From: Serinus canaria
Lineage: Eukaryota > Chordata > Aves > Passeriformes > Fringillidae
Assembly: GCF_022539315.1 (NCBI RefSeq)
Contig: NC_066315.1
Coordinates: 22,915,649-22,979,648, forward strand
Direction of reading: 5' to 3'
Length of the DNA stretch: 64,000 nt
Made by a program: the position numbers and the translations under genes. Shown here piece after piece: positions 49,698-62,615 of the stretch; within the stretch, counting starts at the first letter, position 1, and the number at the start of each line of letters is the position of its first letter. Below the pieces are notes generated by a model, which worked only from the letters and a program-made list of their open reading frames with translations, had not been told where the DNA came from and made no database searches.

Positions 49698-52600
49698 GAC
49701 AGTTTTGCAATCTTTGCCAGGGTCAGCAATTTTTAAAGTGATCCCCATGAACAGAAAAACTTCAGAACTTTTTAGAGGAAACTTGAAGGTCACAGAGTCC
49801 TGCTGGTTCAGATATTTGGGATGCTTTAGTCTAAATCACACCATTTGGATTCTTTCAGCAGCTCATGCTTCACAACTGTACAGTTTGCAAACAGGATGCT
49901 TTCTCCTTTTTTATTCTTTGCACCTACATTTCTTATTTTCTACTGCTGAAAGTGATTACCAGTAATTGTAAAATTGTGAAAGCAATTTTGAAACAGCATA
50001 AAACTGTTATAGTGTCATCGACCATTTGTAGACAGATGTAGTTTGGTGAATCCTTGTTGCCCAAATACCTCTGCTAGCTTTCAGCTTGCACAAGATTGCT
50101 AGAAATAGGAGACATTGTTTAGTGTCTAGTCATCTCATTTTGTTGCATATTTCAGCCAGAATAAATTCTCTGTTGCCCTACCCATTTCCTCGTTTCCTAA
50201 CACAAGATGTCAGGTCAATAACTTGTTGTGGTTGATGTTGCTGTTGTTATTGGGAAGTGAAGTTTTCTCCATCTGGTTGAAGAACCCTAACAATGAGAAT
50301 TGCAAATCTCTGGATTCTGTGGATTCTATGCAACGTGACATATATGACATTCAATGTCCTGTAACTGTCCTCTGAAACAGGCAGATTTGGGAGAGATTTG
50401 TGTCTACCCACAAATCAGAATTATGTGTTTTCTACTATCTATCCTTATTTTAGGGTTATCTCAAATACAGCAACTCATTTCACCAAAGTGAAATTTCATG
50501 AAGAGATATGAAAAAGCACTTCATGAGAAACTATTGACATATGTATACAAGGACAGACATTTATGTATATTAGTGTGTAGGATTCAGGAAATGTGAACAT
50601 CTGGTTTCTCTTAATAGTTTTTTCTACTATTTAATTAATAAGAATTATTTTGATCTCATTCATGTCTGACCTGAAGAATTCATGAAATCTAGTTCTCTTC
50701 TAAGCCAACACATCTTCACTGTGTATACATATTCTATGTGTCTTTGTCTGAACTTAGTAAATCCATCTATTTAAAAGGACAATGTGAAATTCTGTATTAA
50801 ACCGTGGTCTGCTACACACATGTCCATTCTCCCTTTATTTTCTTTGAACACAGAACACAGTAAAATGTATTGTACAGTGTACCAGTTTGATATCACTTTG
50901 AGAGACATGATGTGACCTTACATACACACTCCAGTGTACTCTAATCCGTGGTGTCCCAGCTCCCACTCTGCAGGATTTTTGCGATGTTGATGGAACCCTG
51001 TGCTTTCACAGAGCAGCTGCAGTGACCCCTCGCCCTGCTCACTGCTGCTGACAGCTGCCTACCATGTGTAGAGGAAAGCTCACAGACTAAAATCTCCCTC
51101 ATAAAGCAAAGATCTTTAGATAAGCAGGCAGGCCTGATCATGCTACTACTTTAAAAATAAATAGTTTAAACCCAGAACTTTTGGTGTGGTGCTAAAAGAG
51201 TGGTAGCTAAATATTCAAGGCATTCTGCCTGGTAAAAATAATGGACATGTGACACAGTGTCTCCTTTTAAAAACAGAAAGAAGAAAACTTCAGTATAAAC
51301 AATGAAAGGTATCCTAAGTGTAAATAATCTGCATAAGAAATGAGTTAATCTGTCTGTTAGGACAGGTCTGACTTGCTAAACAAGGCTCATCAAGTTCTTC
51401 TGGTTTATGTTTAAGAACAGTGTCTTAACTACCTGAAGTCAGAAAAACACCCATCCAATAATTCATGTATCAAATGAGGAAAGTTTATTTAATCTGAATT
51501 TTAACTTTTACCCACATGGGTATTTACTTCCATCAGGATTTTTATTTAGGAAAAAATAAAACAGAATGAAAGCAAGAGTTTAAAATAAAAGCGAAGAACA
51601 AAGTTCAGTGTGATGTTTAATCTTTTTTCAATATTAAAACTTGAAATAATTATTAGGTAAAAACAGATTGGCATTGTACTTCCTAAGGCATTTCTTCACA
51701 TACAGTACCCAGAATGATATCAGTGCTAATGTTTTCCTGCTGAGCTGCCGTCATCTTTTGTCTTGCTGTCGTAGTGTTACATTGATGTACCTTCCCCATT
51801 TGGGTAGAGGTCATTATCCTCGTGCCCGGCTGCATTGCTTCTGCTGTGCAGGTTAACTGCTTGAGGTCTTTCATCTAGACAAATGTTTTACCAGAGCTTT
51901 TGCTCCATGATGACACAAACTGTTCCTCAGAGGTCAAATCCAGATGAATTAGCAATGCTGTGATAGCATGTTCCCTGGATATTCACACACTCATTCAGGG
52001 ACCCAGGGGAGTTAAGGTACCAGCTTTGTGAAATGAATAATTTCTAAAATGTCCTTTATTTTCAAGACCTTTTTCTCCCAGGTAAGTACTTGTATGTTGA
52101 CTTAATTTAGTATTTGTGTCACTGTAAAACTGGCTTGTCAAAAGAATGCCCTTTTACAATCAAGTCTGACAAATGTATGGTAATCGTAATAGCCAACTTT
52201 TACAAATAAACTGCGTGCATAATAAGCACAAATCACAGTTCAAACATTTTTTTATATGCTAGCTAATTCTATCAATATCTTCTTTTTAAATAGTAGCTTT
52301 GAGACTATTAGCCATTCCCTGGGCATTTCTGGTAGTTTCTTTCTGTGCATGAGTGATAATCAAGAAGCAAAATAACAAGTGAGAATATGCCCTAAAGCTT
52401 GCTCAGCAAGGCTCAGATTTTACAATATCTAGTTTTTGCTATCAATTATAGGTTAAAAGGTCTAACAAGTACATTTCACCATGCTCAGAATTTCAGCCTT
52501 CAGCATTCAGATTTTGTCAGCCTTGTCCCAAACAGGAAAAGATGTGTACAAGAGCTAATCCTCTGGATCTCTTCATAGGAATTTGAATGCATTCCTTGGA

Positions 52601-52831
52601 TTGTGAAATAGTATTTGATAAGGCCGTGCTGAACAAAAGTGATGAGCACTGTAATTCTTCATACATATAAAAGGTTTATTTATTCTGATGTTCATACAAA
52701 ACTTAATTTAGGAACGTAGCTGAGAAAATATTTAGCTTTAGGGATGTGATTAGGACCTACTGAAGCAAATGAAGTTTCTGGAGTGCTAGTGTGAGGACTA
52801 GGAATCCTTCTCTCAATCTGGACTAAATTTC

Positions 52832-52858
52832 CTTTAAAGTTTAAAGTTTTAAAGTTTA
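52832..52858. repeat. Short (TTTAAAG)n tandem repeat
   Basis: Three to four imperfect copies of a seven- to eight-base unit, CTTTAAAGTTTAAAGTTTTA and onwards. A small minisatellite-like tract. Confidence 0.85.
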
Positions 52859-53114
52859 GAATGACAGAAGCAGGATCAAGGTCACTTGCCTTCCCAGAGA
52901 TCTAAAAGGTATCAATGTGTAGTAGGATTTCAGTATTTATTGCTTTAGCTGCAAATATTTAATTTATGTTGAAAATACCAATACACAAATTTAATTCAGT
53001 AATTCCCATCTCTTCCTGTCTCCCACTGGGAAAACCACATTGGCTTCAAACAAGCTCTGTGTGCATACTGGCCTCTTTGCATGGAGCCCCTGAAAGGGTC
53101 AGGACTACAGTAGT

Positions 53115-53131
53115 AAAAAAAAAAAAAAAAA
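53115..53131. repeat. A17 homopolymer
   Basis: Seventeen A residues. The sequence on the 5' side is unique and not a recognisable retrocopy, so no poly-A tail is claimed. Confidence 0.9.
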
Positions 53132-53167
53132 GGTCAGTTTTATCCATGTGTGTGCATAAAAGCAGAA

Positions 53168-53185
53168 ATATATATATATATATAT
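53168..53185. repeat. (TA)n microsatellite
   Basis: About nine TA dinucleotides in an otherwise unique context. Confidence 0.9.
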
Positions 53186-55150
53186 CTCAAGGTATGTCTT
53201 GTTGCCTTAGAACTTGAAACAAAGTGCACCTCTGAGCTTTGGAGCCAACAGTTGCTGGTCATGGGTGATAGCTGCAGTCATGTTAGGAATACATCTGCTG
53301 CACAGAGAACCCCGGGGAACACTGCTGTTTAAATGAGCAATATATTCATTTTTTGTTCCTTAGGGTGCTTAGGATTTGGGGCTGGGTTTTTTAAAGTAGA
53401 TCTTATATAGTAGTACATACATAAAAAGTCTTCTTAAGTCTTGTTTGTATGAAAGCATTGGGAGCCAGAGAAAAATAAAATTGTTCTCCAGTCAGAATTG
53501 TGATTTAGGTCTGGCAAAGACTCAGGTTTTGGGACCGGTTTCACTCTGGAGTGGAGGGAGATTTTCAACTGAATAGGAGCTGATTCAATTAGTGCTTAAA
53601 TTAATGAGTGATGTCTTTTCTCTGTCTGCTGTCCCTACTGGGATTAGGCACAGTCTGCCAGGAAGGGTACAGAGCTCATCTGAAGTATTGAGGCAGTGAG
53701 GATGCAGCAAGGGTGTAGAGAACTGGCATTTTTATTTTTCAGTTAGGGCAATTAGTTGCATTAGCTTAATCATGTCCACACAGCTTGCTTCTCTATGAAA
53801 TTTTCTGCTATGGTACTACAAAATGATCAAAGACTGACACTAGAATTTGATTTTTGTTTGTTGTATGAGTTCATTTAGAGTATGCCAGAGGCTGCTGCAG
53901 CCAGTGAACCTAAATAAATGCCTGTTGGATATCTATTTAGCAGCAGGCTCCAGTTTTTTCAACACTGTCTCCATGTAACCTTTTAATCTAGTTCTTGTCT
54001 TTGACTTTTCATATTTTATATATTTAACCCCTTGATGCAGATATTTTGCATTAAGTGCTTTAGAAATCCTGATTTACTGCCTCAAGGGATTAACCAGAAT
54101 TCCAGTATTCTTGCTTTATCTACATTCATTTACACAGTCCATTTATTTCTAATAAATACATTGGCCAGATCATATTTCTCTGCAAACTCAAGCCCTGAAA
54201 ATAAATTTATGCAGTGACATAATGAAAATAAAACTGTCTTGCATATTGCTCTTATTCTTGCTTTAAATATCACCTTCCAAAGGCACTGTGGGTTTATATT
54301 CTCCAAGTAAACACCACGTTTGAGGTTCATGCTGCAAAGCTCTAATTTTTAGTTGACTTCTAAGGGAATTTAATCAAACTACAGGATATATGATTCAAAG
54401 CAAAAAATGTAATTAAGAAAAATCTTTTTCTGTAGGCAAAGAGCAGCTTGTTTTCATTAATTTTATGAAGAATGTTGTTTTTCTTGGCTGAAAACTTAAA
54501 CTCATGGGACAAAGGAAGATTTATGGGGTGATCCACAAAATCACACAGGTTTTGTGTTGCAATGCTGTTTATGCAGTGACCACTAGAGTCCCTATAGTTG
54601 AAAGTTTATCAGTATTTCTTTTTATAAATCTCTATTTTCAGAAAGAGCTTTTATTCAGAGATTAGCTTTGAGCTAAATACATGCACACAAAGGCTCAGTG
54701 TATATGTACTGTGGTAAGCATGTATATTTTAATGTAAACAATTTATAATATTTTAAGGTCTTACATTACAAGGAAAAATTGAACTGAAGTAAGAACAGCT
54801 ATTTAGATCTTCTATTCATACACTGCTTGTGCTTCTTTGTCATTATGCTTTATTTAAACAAATGGCAAACTCTCCAGCAGTTGCTGAAAGCCACTAGTAC
54901 AGGAGATCAGAGACATGATGTCTCTTACCCTACTCCTTCAAGGTGCCAATGTCCCTTGTGAGGTGCTTGGGCTGAAGATCTATGTGTCATATAAAGTTTT
55001 CATCTTTGTGATCATTAGAGTGGAGGTGCAGAACCAGAGACACAGCCGGGTTATTGGGTGGCACTTTGACTTATTTCTCCCTTCTGAGTTTTGACCCCTT
55101 CTATTTGAAGTTCAAATTCAGCTTTAACTTTGACATATGTATTTTTAAAA

Positions 55151-55218
55151 CAAATAATGAGTTTATTTCGTTAACTGTATCAAATGAAATACCTTTTGTA
55201 TCTTTAAAAATGTCACTT
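55151..55218 (+). repeat. Exact 68-bp direct repeat, copy 1
   Basis: The 68 bases starting CAAATAATGAGTTTATTTCG and ending AAAATGTCACTT recur without a single difference at 57243-57310 in the same orientation, 2,092 bp downstream. The flanks on both sides are unrelated. The sequence is unique-looking, not a microsatellite, and has no LINE or SINE hallmark. Identity implies a recent copy, gene conversion, strong constraint on both copies, or an assembly artefact. Confidence 0.95.
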
Positions 55219-57199
55219 TACGAAGATCAGTAGTTCACGAGCAGAAATGAACAACAATCTTAACAGAATGCTCTTTCATTCCCCATAATGTCAGCAAGAG
55301 TGTCTGCTTGTTTAATGTTGTAGTAAACAGAAAAGTTCATGGTTCAGTGCTTAAGACTCTGAGCTGTCTCCCCAACTGTTCCTGGCTGCCAGTACTTTAC
55401 TTACTCAACAGGAAACTAATTTAATTAGTACAAAGAACAGGCCAGTACAGATGCCTGTATGAAATTCTTTCAGTTTTCAGAAGGCGTATGCTGAACTCCC
55501 TACATTAGATGGAAAAACAGAGATTGTAACATTTACACAATGAAATATCTGTTAACCTGTATTATCAAAGGTTGCTGTCTCAAATTATGTTACTGTGGTC
55601 TTGCAACATCAAACCAGACAAAATATTTCAGTTGAAAGGCAAAGAAACTGATAGTAAATTTGAGACAAGCTTATGTTTCTTATTAGGACTCTCTCCATTC
55701 TGTATGTAACTAACTGGGAAGATGCACCATTAGTTCTTAGCAATACTGTCTGCTTCTAAAGTCTGCTTCATAAAATTTATTAAAGTGGTAAATTCAAACA
55801 GTACTTAGGAAATACCAAAATTAAGGTTTCAAGTTTAATTTTGTCCACCTGTGGTTTATGCACTCATCTACAGTTTTCATTTGTCAGGATCATACACTCT
55901 TATTTCTTTGGGCCTTCAAATCACTTTTCAGTAGGATAATGGATTGTGAACACAGATGGATAGTTAATGTTTCCTTTCATCTTCATCATTCAGTGTTTCA
56001 TCCTATGCTTTATGGCTATAGCATCCATAATCTGAACCAGATATGGAATCATTCATTTCCATGGTGGCTTTTCATGATGCATTCTCTCTTAGTTCTTTGC
56101 CAGTGTCGTGAAGCCACTTTCACAGTACCCCCAAGAGCTGACACGGTATGAAGGTGTCCATTTTATGCACTAGGAGCTGAAGCTCAGGTATTAAAATGGC
56201 AATTGTTAAAAATGAATCAATTATTCTTGCCTGATTTTTCAGAGCTCCTTGCATCCTTTAGTGCTCAATATGTTCAGATTGGATTTCATTCTGCATTGAC
56301 CTCAGTTGGAGCAGTGAATGCTCAGCATATCTGCAGCCCCAGCCGGGATCTATCTTGGATTACAAAGAAAATCAGAGCTGCCAAGTGAATGTCTGCTAAA
56401 AATAAAAAAAAAAAGGAAAAAAAGGTTAACTTCTCTAGTATTGTAGGAGCTCTGACAATAGTTATCTAGCTTCTAGCACCATGTAGGAGCTATGGCAGAA
56501 GCAGGACTCAAATGCAACTTTCCAAGCATTCAGCTACTGAAACTTAGTTATTTTTTCTTGTCCATCCAGTCAACTTACTTGAGACCTTCCATCTTCCACA
56601 ATAAAGGAATCAAGGGTCTTATTTTCAATGAAACCCTTTGTCTTACAAAAGCAGCATATAGTTTGAGCAGCAAATGTGGCAAAAGTTTCTTCGGGGACAA
56701 GAAAATGACCATGTGTTAAAGGCTACTACAGGTGTACAAGAGATTAGATACAGTGCACAAGCATTTTAACTCCTTTCAAGAGTTTTAAGTTCCCAAATTT
56801 TCAGAAACTGATACAGTGGAAGAGGTTTTGGTGTATGGAATCATACTGATACCTTCTTTCACCTTCATCGAGATGTGTTGCCAGTGGGATTCCTACCTTT
56901 CAACCCTCAGTGTGAGGTCAGTAGGCAGCAGTAGGAGGTGATTATCCTGTGTGTCAGGCTGACACAAGAGAAAACACAGTGCATTGTGCAAACAAGCTTA
57001 CCTGCTGTTTGTTGGGCAGGAGATAATGTTGTGTGACCCAGGAACAATAGGTCCTCCTGCTGCTGCTGAAGAGACAGGCAGCCTCCTGGCTGTTTGCTCT
57101 CTGCTGCCTGCCCGCTGCCTCTCCTGCCTCTCCTGCCTCTCTCTGCCCTTTTTCCTGACAGTCACATCCCTATTCCCTACCCTGGTGCTTCAGCCTGTT
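55219..57199. other. Non-coding stretch, no gene recognised
   Basis: Random open frames only (97 codons at most here, apart from the 143-codon frame starting at 56984 that runs into the next block). A poly-A-like tract is at 56403-56424 and a CTGCCTCTC-type repeat at 57104-57147. Confidence 0.5.
57104..57147. repeat. CTGCCTCTC-type pyrimidine-rich tandem repeat
   Basis: Repeated CTGCC and CTCTCCTGC units in a pyrimidine-rich stretch. It encodes a false Cys/Leu/Ser-rich frame in the overlapping 143-codon open frame. Confidence 0.75.
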
Positions 57200-57920
57200 T
57201 TCTCTCTCCTTATCAAAAAGGTGTCAGCCATGGAATTACGCTCAAATAATGAGTTTATTTCGTTAACTGTATCAAATGAAATACCTTTTGTATCTTTAAA
57301 AATGTCACTTCACTTTAATTATTGCTGTGTGTTTAACTTGAAAGGTATTTTTAATATGGCTCTGGTGCTTAGCAACCCCATATTATGCCACCGCCCAAAA
57401 AACCCACCAAAATGATATTTGCAAGGATGGGAAGAAGAGTCCATCCCTACCTTTATCAAAGTTAAATGTTATGGAAGTTGGTTCCTTCTCTTTGAACATG
57501 TTATTCTTCTGATTGTTTTGTTTGCCTGCCTGTCCTGGTCAAAGATTGAATGACGGAGAACATGGCAAATCCTGGCTTTCTCGTTTAACCACTATTAATC
57601 ACTTGACATTGCATTCAGAGTTAGTTTGCACAAGATATGTGAAAAGCAAAGAGCCTCACTTGCATGCTGGCTTAGCAGCCAGCAACATTTTCCCCTCCCA
57701 TCTGCTGTTCATTATTATTTAAAAGCAAGTCAGGAGACAGAATTGGATTAGCAGAGTGGGTGGCACCAGTGGAAAACAAGCTCTGTGTTGGCAGTCACCC
57801 TGCCAAGTTCATGTGAAATTGCCCATTTTAGTTGGCAGCTTCAGCTTAGCTTGGTGTGATGACATATGGGCCCAGAGGGTAAGAATCTATTTCCATATTA
57901 TAGCAGCTTCTACTGTGAAA
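57200..57920. promoter_or_regulatory. Candidate conserved non-coding block containing repeat copy 2
   Basis: Even, non-repetitive sequence of conserved-element texture. It covers the second copy of the 68-bp repeat (57243-57310), then a stretch with TTTAATTATTG (57314-57324). A longer block at 57510-57900 has CAAAGATTGAATGACGG, CCACTATTAATCACTTGAC and ATTATTATTTAAA segments. These homeodomain-like and TCF-like (CAAAG) motifs are suggestive only. The 143-codon open frame 56984-57415 overlaps its start but shows no domain. Confidence 0.35.
57243..57310 (+). repeat. Exact 68-bp direct repeat, copy 2
   Basis: Identical over its full length to 55151-55218. The match stops sharply on both sides (CT before, CACTTTAATT after, versus AA and TACGAAGATC around copy 1). 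No target-site duplication or poly-A is seen at either copy, arguing against ordinary retroposition. Confidence 0.95.
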
Positions 57921-60900
57921 CCTCATAGTTTGTAGCTGTGTGGCTGCCTGGCTTTGGCTGCAGGCTCCCTCCTGGACTGCTCTGCCACACGGGGCTCCTT
58001 GGCCATGGTCTCACATTTCTCCAAGGTCCCCTTAGCAGCTCTTCCTACGTGTTGACACTCAGGTTGCCCCCAGCTACTCCTCTGGTCCCAAGCCATAAGC
58101 ATGTTGAATGTCAAGAAGCAAAACAGGGAAGCTCATAACCCTCTCATTTGTGGCACCCACAGAATCAAAGGAGAGGAATCAAACCCTTGCTTTCACTTTT
58201 AAGGGTCAGTAGTTTCTCAAAACAGCAGGGATATGTATTTTATGTTTGAAAAATAAATAACAGTGTGTGTAATTTACACATTGACTCAAAACTCAATCAC
58301 CTCATAAATAGGCATTTACAAATGAAAAATTAACTTCTTAAAATTAATAAAAAATCCCTGTTTCAAGTATTAGTGGTCTAGAATTTCCCAGGATATGATT
58401 TCAGTGTCCAGTGTTGTCTATTGTAATTCTGCATAAAGGAAGTTTTGGTGCCTTGCATTGAAATCCATGTGACAGGGATACCACCAACTAAGTCAATTCT
58501 GTAAAATAAGCTCAAAGATATTTCAGGAACCAGACTGCCCCTAAGTCCCTCAGCTGTGATTAGTGAGTTAACAATAACATTTCTTATTTCAGAAATCTTT
58601 TTCATCCTCTACTTACTATAGAAGGAAAATAATTAAAATAACTCTAAGCAAAGCCCTTTCAAAGCACAAAGAAAGTATCTTTCTGAGTTTACAGTACCCT
58701 TATTGTCAATTACTTGACAGGATAAAAATGTTTGAGAAGGGAGAGTTACAGGCTGTTGACATGCCTTTAAACTATTTATTATAATTCCCAGAATTTCCTA
58801 TGCATTTTTTGATTTTTTTTTCCTTTGGACACTCTCTACTGCTACATATTACTTCAGATAGCTTTGTTTTGGGGATATTGGAGAGATCTTGCAGAGAAAT
58901 CTTGCTGTTGGGAGTATATGATCCTCTTCTGTGCAATGTGAGAAACAGAAAACCTTATTCCTGTTAATCTTTGCTATTACAGCCTGTGCATAGCCCTGGA
59001 CTAAAATAGTGTGACAAAGGTGGACAAAACATGATGCATGATGCCACTACAAACCCCCAAGCACTTAAATGAGGAGATGAGTTGCACCTTGGAAGATGAG
59101 AGTTGGTGCACAGGTCTGGCTCCCCACTTGTGCCTGTCTCTGCTCATGCTGCAGTGGGAGCTTCTTATACATTAATATATGATTGTTTTTGCCATCTTCC
59201 TGCTCTTTATTCAGCAAAGATGGGTTGAGAGAAATGTCAGAAAAGGGGGCAAATATGTCCCAATCAATGATCAAAAAGTAGCACCCTTGAAAAGGTGCTT
59301 ATTTATCACCCAATGGCTGCAAAATTTGAACGTAATGTACCAGTGCAGTGGTTTGGTGGTATTGCTATTAATGTATCAAGCTAAAGGCCTGTGTTTTGGG
59401 AGGATTTATTTCTGTGATGAACTCAGTTTTAGAAGTCCCTACTGTGGGTGAGAGATGTGATCAATCCAGTAGCAGTGCCTTTGTTACTGCCTATGCAGAG
59501 ACCTGAGCACATCACTTAGGCACAAAGAGGCAGCTTAGTTCTTTGTTCATTCTTTATACATGAGCTAGTTACTCATTTCTCCATACATAACTGCTATCAT
59601 TCTTCACACCTAGACTGTATTTTGTTTCTGGATGAACTTAAAAGGCTTTTTGGAAGGGTCTAATAATCAGAAGCTTGTACTTTAAGGTGAAAAGGGCTAA
59701 TGAGATACAGAAAGCCACACTATCTGTTTGTAAAGAGCAATTCAGCATTCTCCTGGTGCTTCTATTTCACCTCCTTTTGATATTTAAACCCAGAGCATTT
59801 CAGTTACAGAGGTGCTGGGTATCATTGTATATTTGTTGTCTGTCCATCTGTAATGCTCTTTTTTTCTCTTCTTTCCTGTAACAATTTTCAGCCTCATATC
59901 TTTGATATTTTTGTAGATACAATTTACACTTTACATTACTCAATTGGAATACAAGCTAATCAGGTGGATGGAGCTTCAGTTGCCACAAACAAACGAGAGC
60001 TTACTGCAGTGCTGTGCTGTTCAGTAATGCTAGAGAAGTTTCAGTGTGAAAAAAACATTGTAAATGAATTTATGTTCCCACCCAGATTTATTTTAATTAA
60101 AATCATCCATGAGTCTTGGCTGTTGCTCTGACTACTAAGTACTTACAAATAAGCTTAATAGACATGTTTGTTTTTTCCGCAGCTGTAAAAATATATATTC
60201 TGCTATGATTGGTTTTTTATCTGATTTATTTAAATAGAGTTAGGTAAAGATGCAGTTTATAGGGAAGGTTAAAGGGTCAAAATCCTATTTAATTAACTTA
60301 TACCCACTTGGGAAGCAGCCAAGGTAAAAGAATGCAGTGAAAGTAAGCTTCAAATAATATGAAATCTTTGAAAAGGACTAACCACCTTTGGTGAAAGGCT
60401 TTCCTGTTCTTAACCTTGTGTCATTTAAACTATTTAAATGAGCTATGCAAAACCTTACTTTTATAATGGAGCTTCAAAAAAAAAAAGATTAAGTATTTCT
60501 TGCAGTTACAAGAAAACCAATGCTTATAGCACTTTTGAAAGAAAAGCCTTTAGTGCTCCATCTTACCATGATCCCTGTCTTTGCATACCACAAAATGCAC
60601 AGTATGTTGCACCTGATTTGACATCTACTGTTTCTGCCACAAGCCTGTCTAGTGTGTGAGACTGGTTTTTAAAAACATTCTTAAGTCTTTTAAAAAACAA
60701 AAGGGAAGGCAGAAGCCTCTCCCTGTAATATCTGAAAGAGGTCTGGTTCTCAAAGACTGTAGATGCTGCTTGGTTTCTAAAAGTTGTGTCTGAGAGGAAC
60801 CTCATGCTAGATTTCCCAAACCATGTATAATATCTGAACATCTTAGTCATACACAGTGGAAAAGGTTCTTACCCCAACCAGAGTGGGAACTCTGAGAAAT

Positions 60901-61878
60901 AAAATCACTGAGCTGCTTTGTGATCTCCTAATGTACTAGATAGAATATCCTCAGTGCTGTAGAGATGCCCTGTAGAGGTGCTAATTCTGGAACATTTTTT
61001 CCATTTAATGCCACAGAGACTGCACTGGAGAAATATTTCTGTTTCAGTGCTCCATATGGTTTTGTATGTAAAAATGGAACTGGCAGGGAAGAAAGCAGCT
61101 GGCCTGAAGCTGCCAGTAACTATTTCTAATGTCACAGATTTTCAGCAAAAATCCCAAGTGGGAGCTGTATAGGTGAAAGGACTGTATAGCAGTATTCAGC
61201 AAGTATCAGCACACCCTCTAGGGAATGAGCATGAAGACAAGCAGTATCTCATAAAGACACCATTGCATTTCCTAAACTGGGATTTTTTTTCTCCTCTGTT
61301 TCATTCTAGTCTTAGGAACTCTTTGGCTGGGAAACAATTTAGGCTTGAAAATGTCAACTGCAAAGACTTCCTGATATCTCTGTCAATAAATACCCTTGTA
61401 TGGCATTCATGGTATGGGTGGGCACATAGATTAAGAGCTTAGGACATAATCATAATATGGAAATGTATTCCAAAATTTAAATACATCTATTACTTAAACT
61501 TGCCATTAATATAATATACTATGATAATGGGAAAGATCCTTCTGCTTCAGCATGTGAGGTCTGCTTTCTGTCTAATTTATATGTCCTTAAGTGTTGCAGT
61601 GCTGTCCTAAAAAATGTATTTTAATTGACATGACCACTTTGCCATGATGCTCAGTCTCTCAAAAGTCACAGCAGCAAACAGAATGCATAACCAGATGGTG
61701 CTTAGCTAGAAGGATCTTCACTGACCCAAATGCAGCTGCAATAATATCTGTTCTGTCAAGTTAAAAACAAAGGCATTCATAACTCCACATTCCAGATTAA
61801 AAATTCTTTGCTGGTTTGAAAAGTACTTGCTAGGAAGAGCACAAATGGAAATAAAAATGCAGGTGAGAAATGGATTTC

Positions 61879-61896
61879 TTTTTTTTTTTTTTTTTT
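61879..61896. repeat. T18 homopolymer
   Basis: Eighteen T residues followed by further T-rich sequence to about 61920. The complement yields a false lysine-rich open frame on the minus strand. Confidence 0.9.
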
Positions 61897-62581
61897 GTTT
61901 ACCCATCCCTCTTTTTTTCTTCCTTCTGCACCTGAACACTCACCCTGTCTTCTCAAAAAAGAAAAAGATGTAACCTAATTCCAAGCTGCCTGTAGGTACT
62001 TGCAGGCTACTAGAATGATTGTGGTAGTGATAAACATTTGCACATTGTTTCTTAATGCTTAGCATTTATCTGTGGGGTCTGAGGTAGTTTATAGTGTTGT
62101 GATCCCTTGCAGAGGCATTTTTAAATTCCAAGGAATCTTTGTTAGACAAAATGGTCCACACCCATCTCTAGACAATCCCACAGCTACTCTGCACTGATTA
62201 AACAGGCAGCATTAAATTTGTTCCAAGACTACTTAGCTTTCAAGAAGCAACTTGACTAATAATTTTAACAATCACATGTATACAAAATGCCCTATTTTGA
62301 AGTACCTGCAGATACTTTATTTTTTCAATGAGGCAGGGTTTAATTTTTGGGAGGAGGTAAATGCTAATGAGTCATCTGGCAAGTATTTCATCTTTCCCAT
62401 GTCATTTTGTCCAACAGACTTTGGGGATAAAAGCCATGACAGGAAAAGCAAGAATAAATTTCTGATTCAGTTCCCTGAAGAGATGTACTCGTTACATTAG
62501 ATGTGGAGGAGTGGAAGGAGATGGTCAAACACATCATCTAATTTGGGTTCTGAGTTGGTCAGCTGTTGTGTTGCAGATAAT

Positions 62582-62615
62582 ATAAATACATACATACATA
62601 AATACATACATAAAT
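62582..62615. repeat. (ATAC)n / (ATAA)n tetranucleotide microsatellite
   Basis: Compound tetranucleotide repeat of ATAC units interrupted by ATAA units. Likely polymorphic. Confidence 0.9.

Larger units (their letters stand above)
46551..55150. other. Non-coding stretch, no gene recognised
   Basis: 8.6 kb with the longest random open frame of the window (166 codons, 48811-49311), which shows no domain, signal peptide or family resemblance. Simple repeats are at 49685-49697, 52832-52858, 53115-53131 and 53168-53185. No LINE tail or RNA gene was recognised. Confidence 0.5.

Noticed and set aside
53115..53131. Poly-A tail of a processed pseudogene
   Set aside because: No recognisable gene-derived sequence upstream and no target-site duplication seen.
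56984..57415. 143-codon open frame containing repeat copy 2
   Set aside because: The first part is driven by CTGCCTCTC low-complexity sequence; copy 1 of the 68-bp repeat has no matching open frame context, so coding is unlikely.
62078..62100. let-7-like TGAGGTAGTTTATAGTG
   Set aside because: Only the seed region matches; no complementary arm for a hairpin was found nearby.
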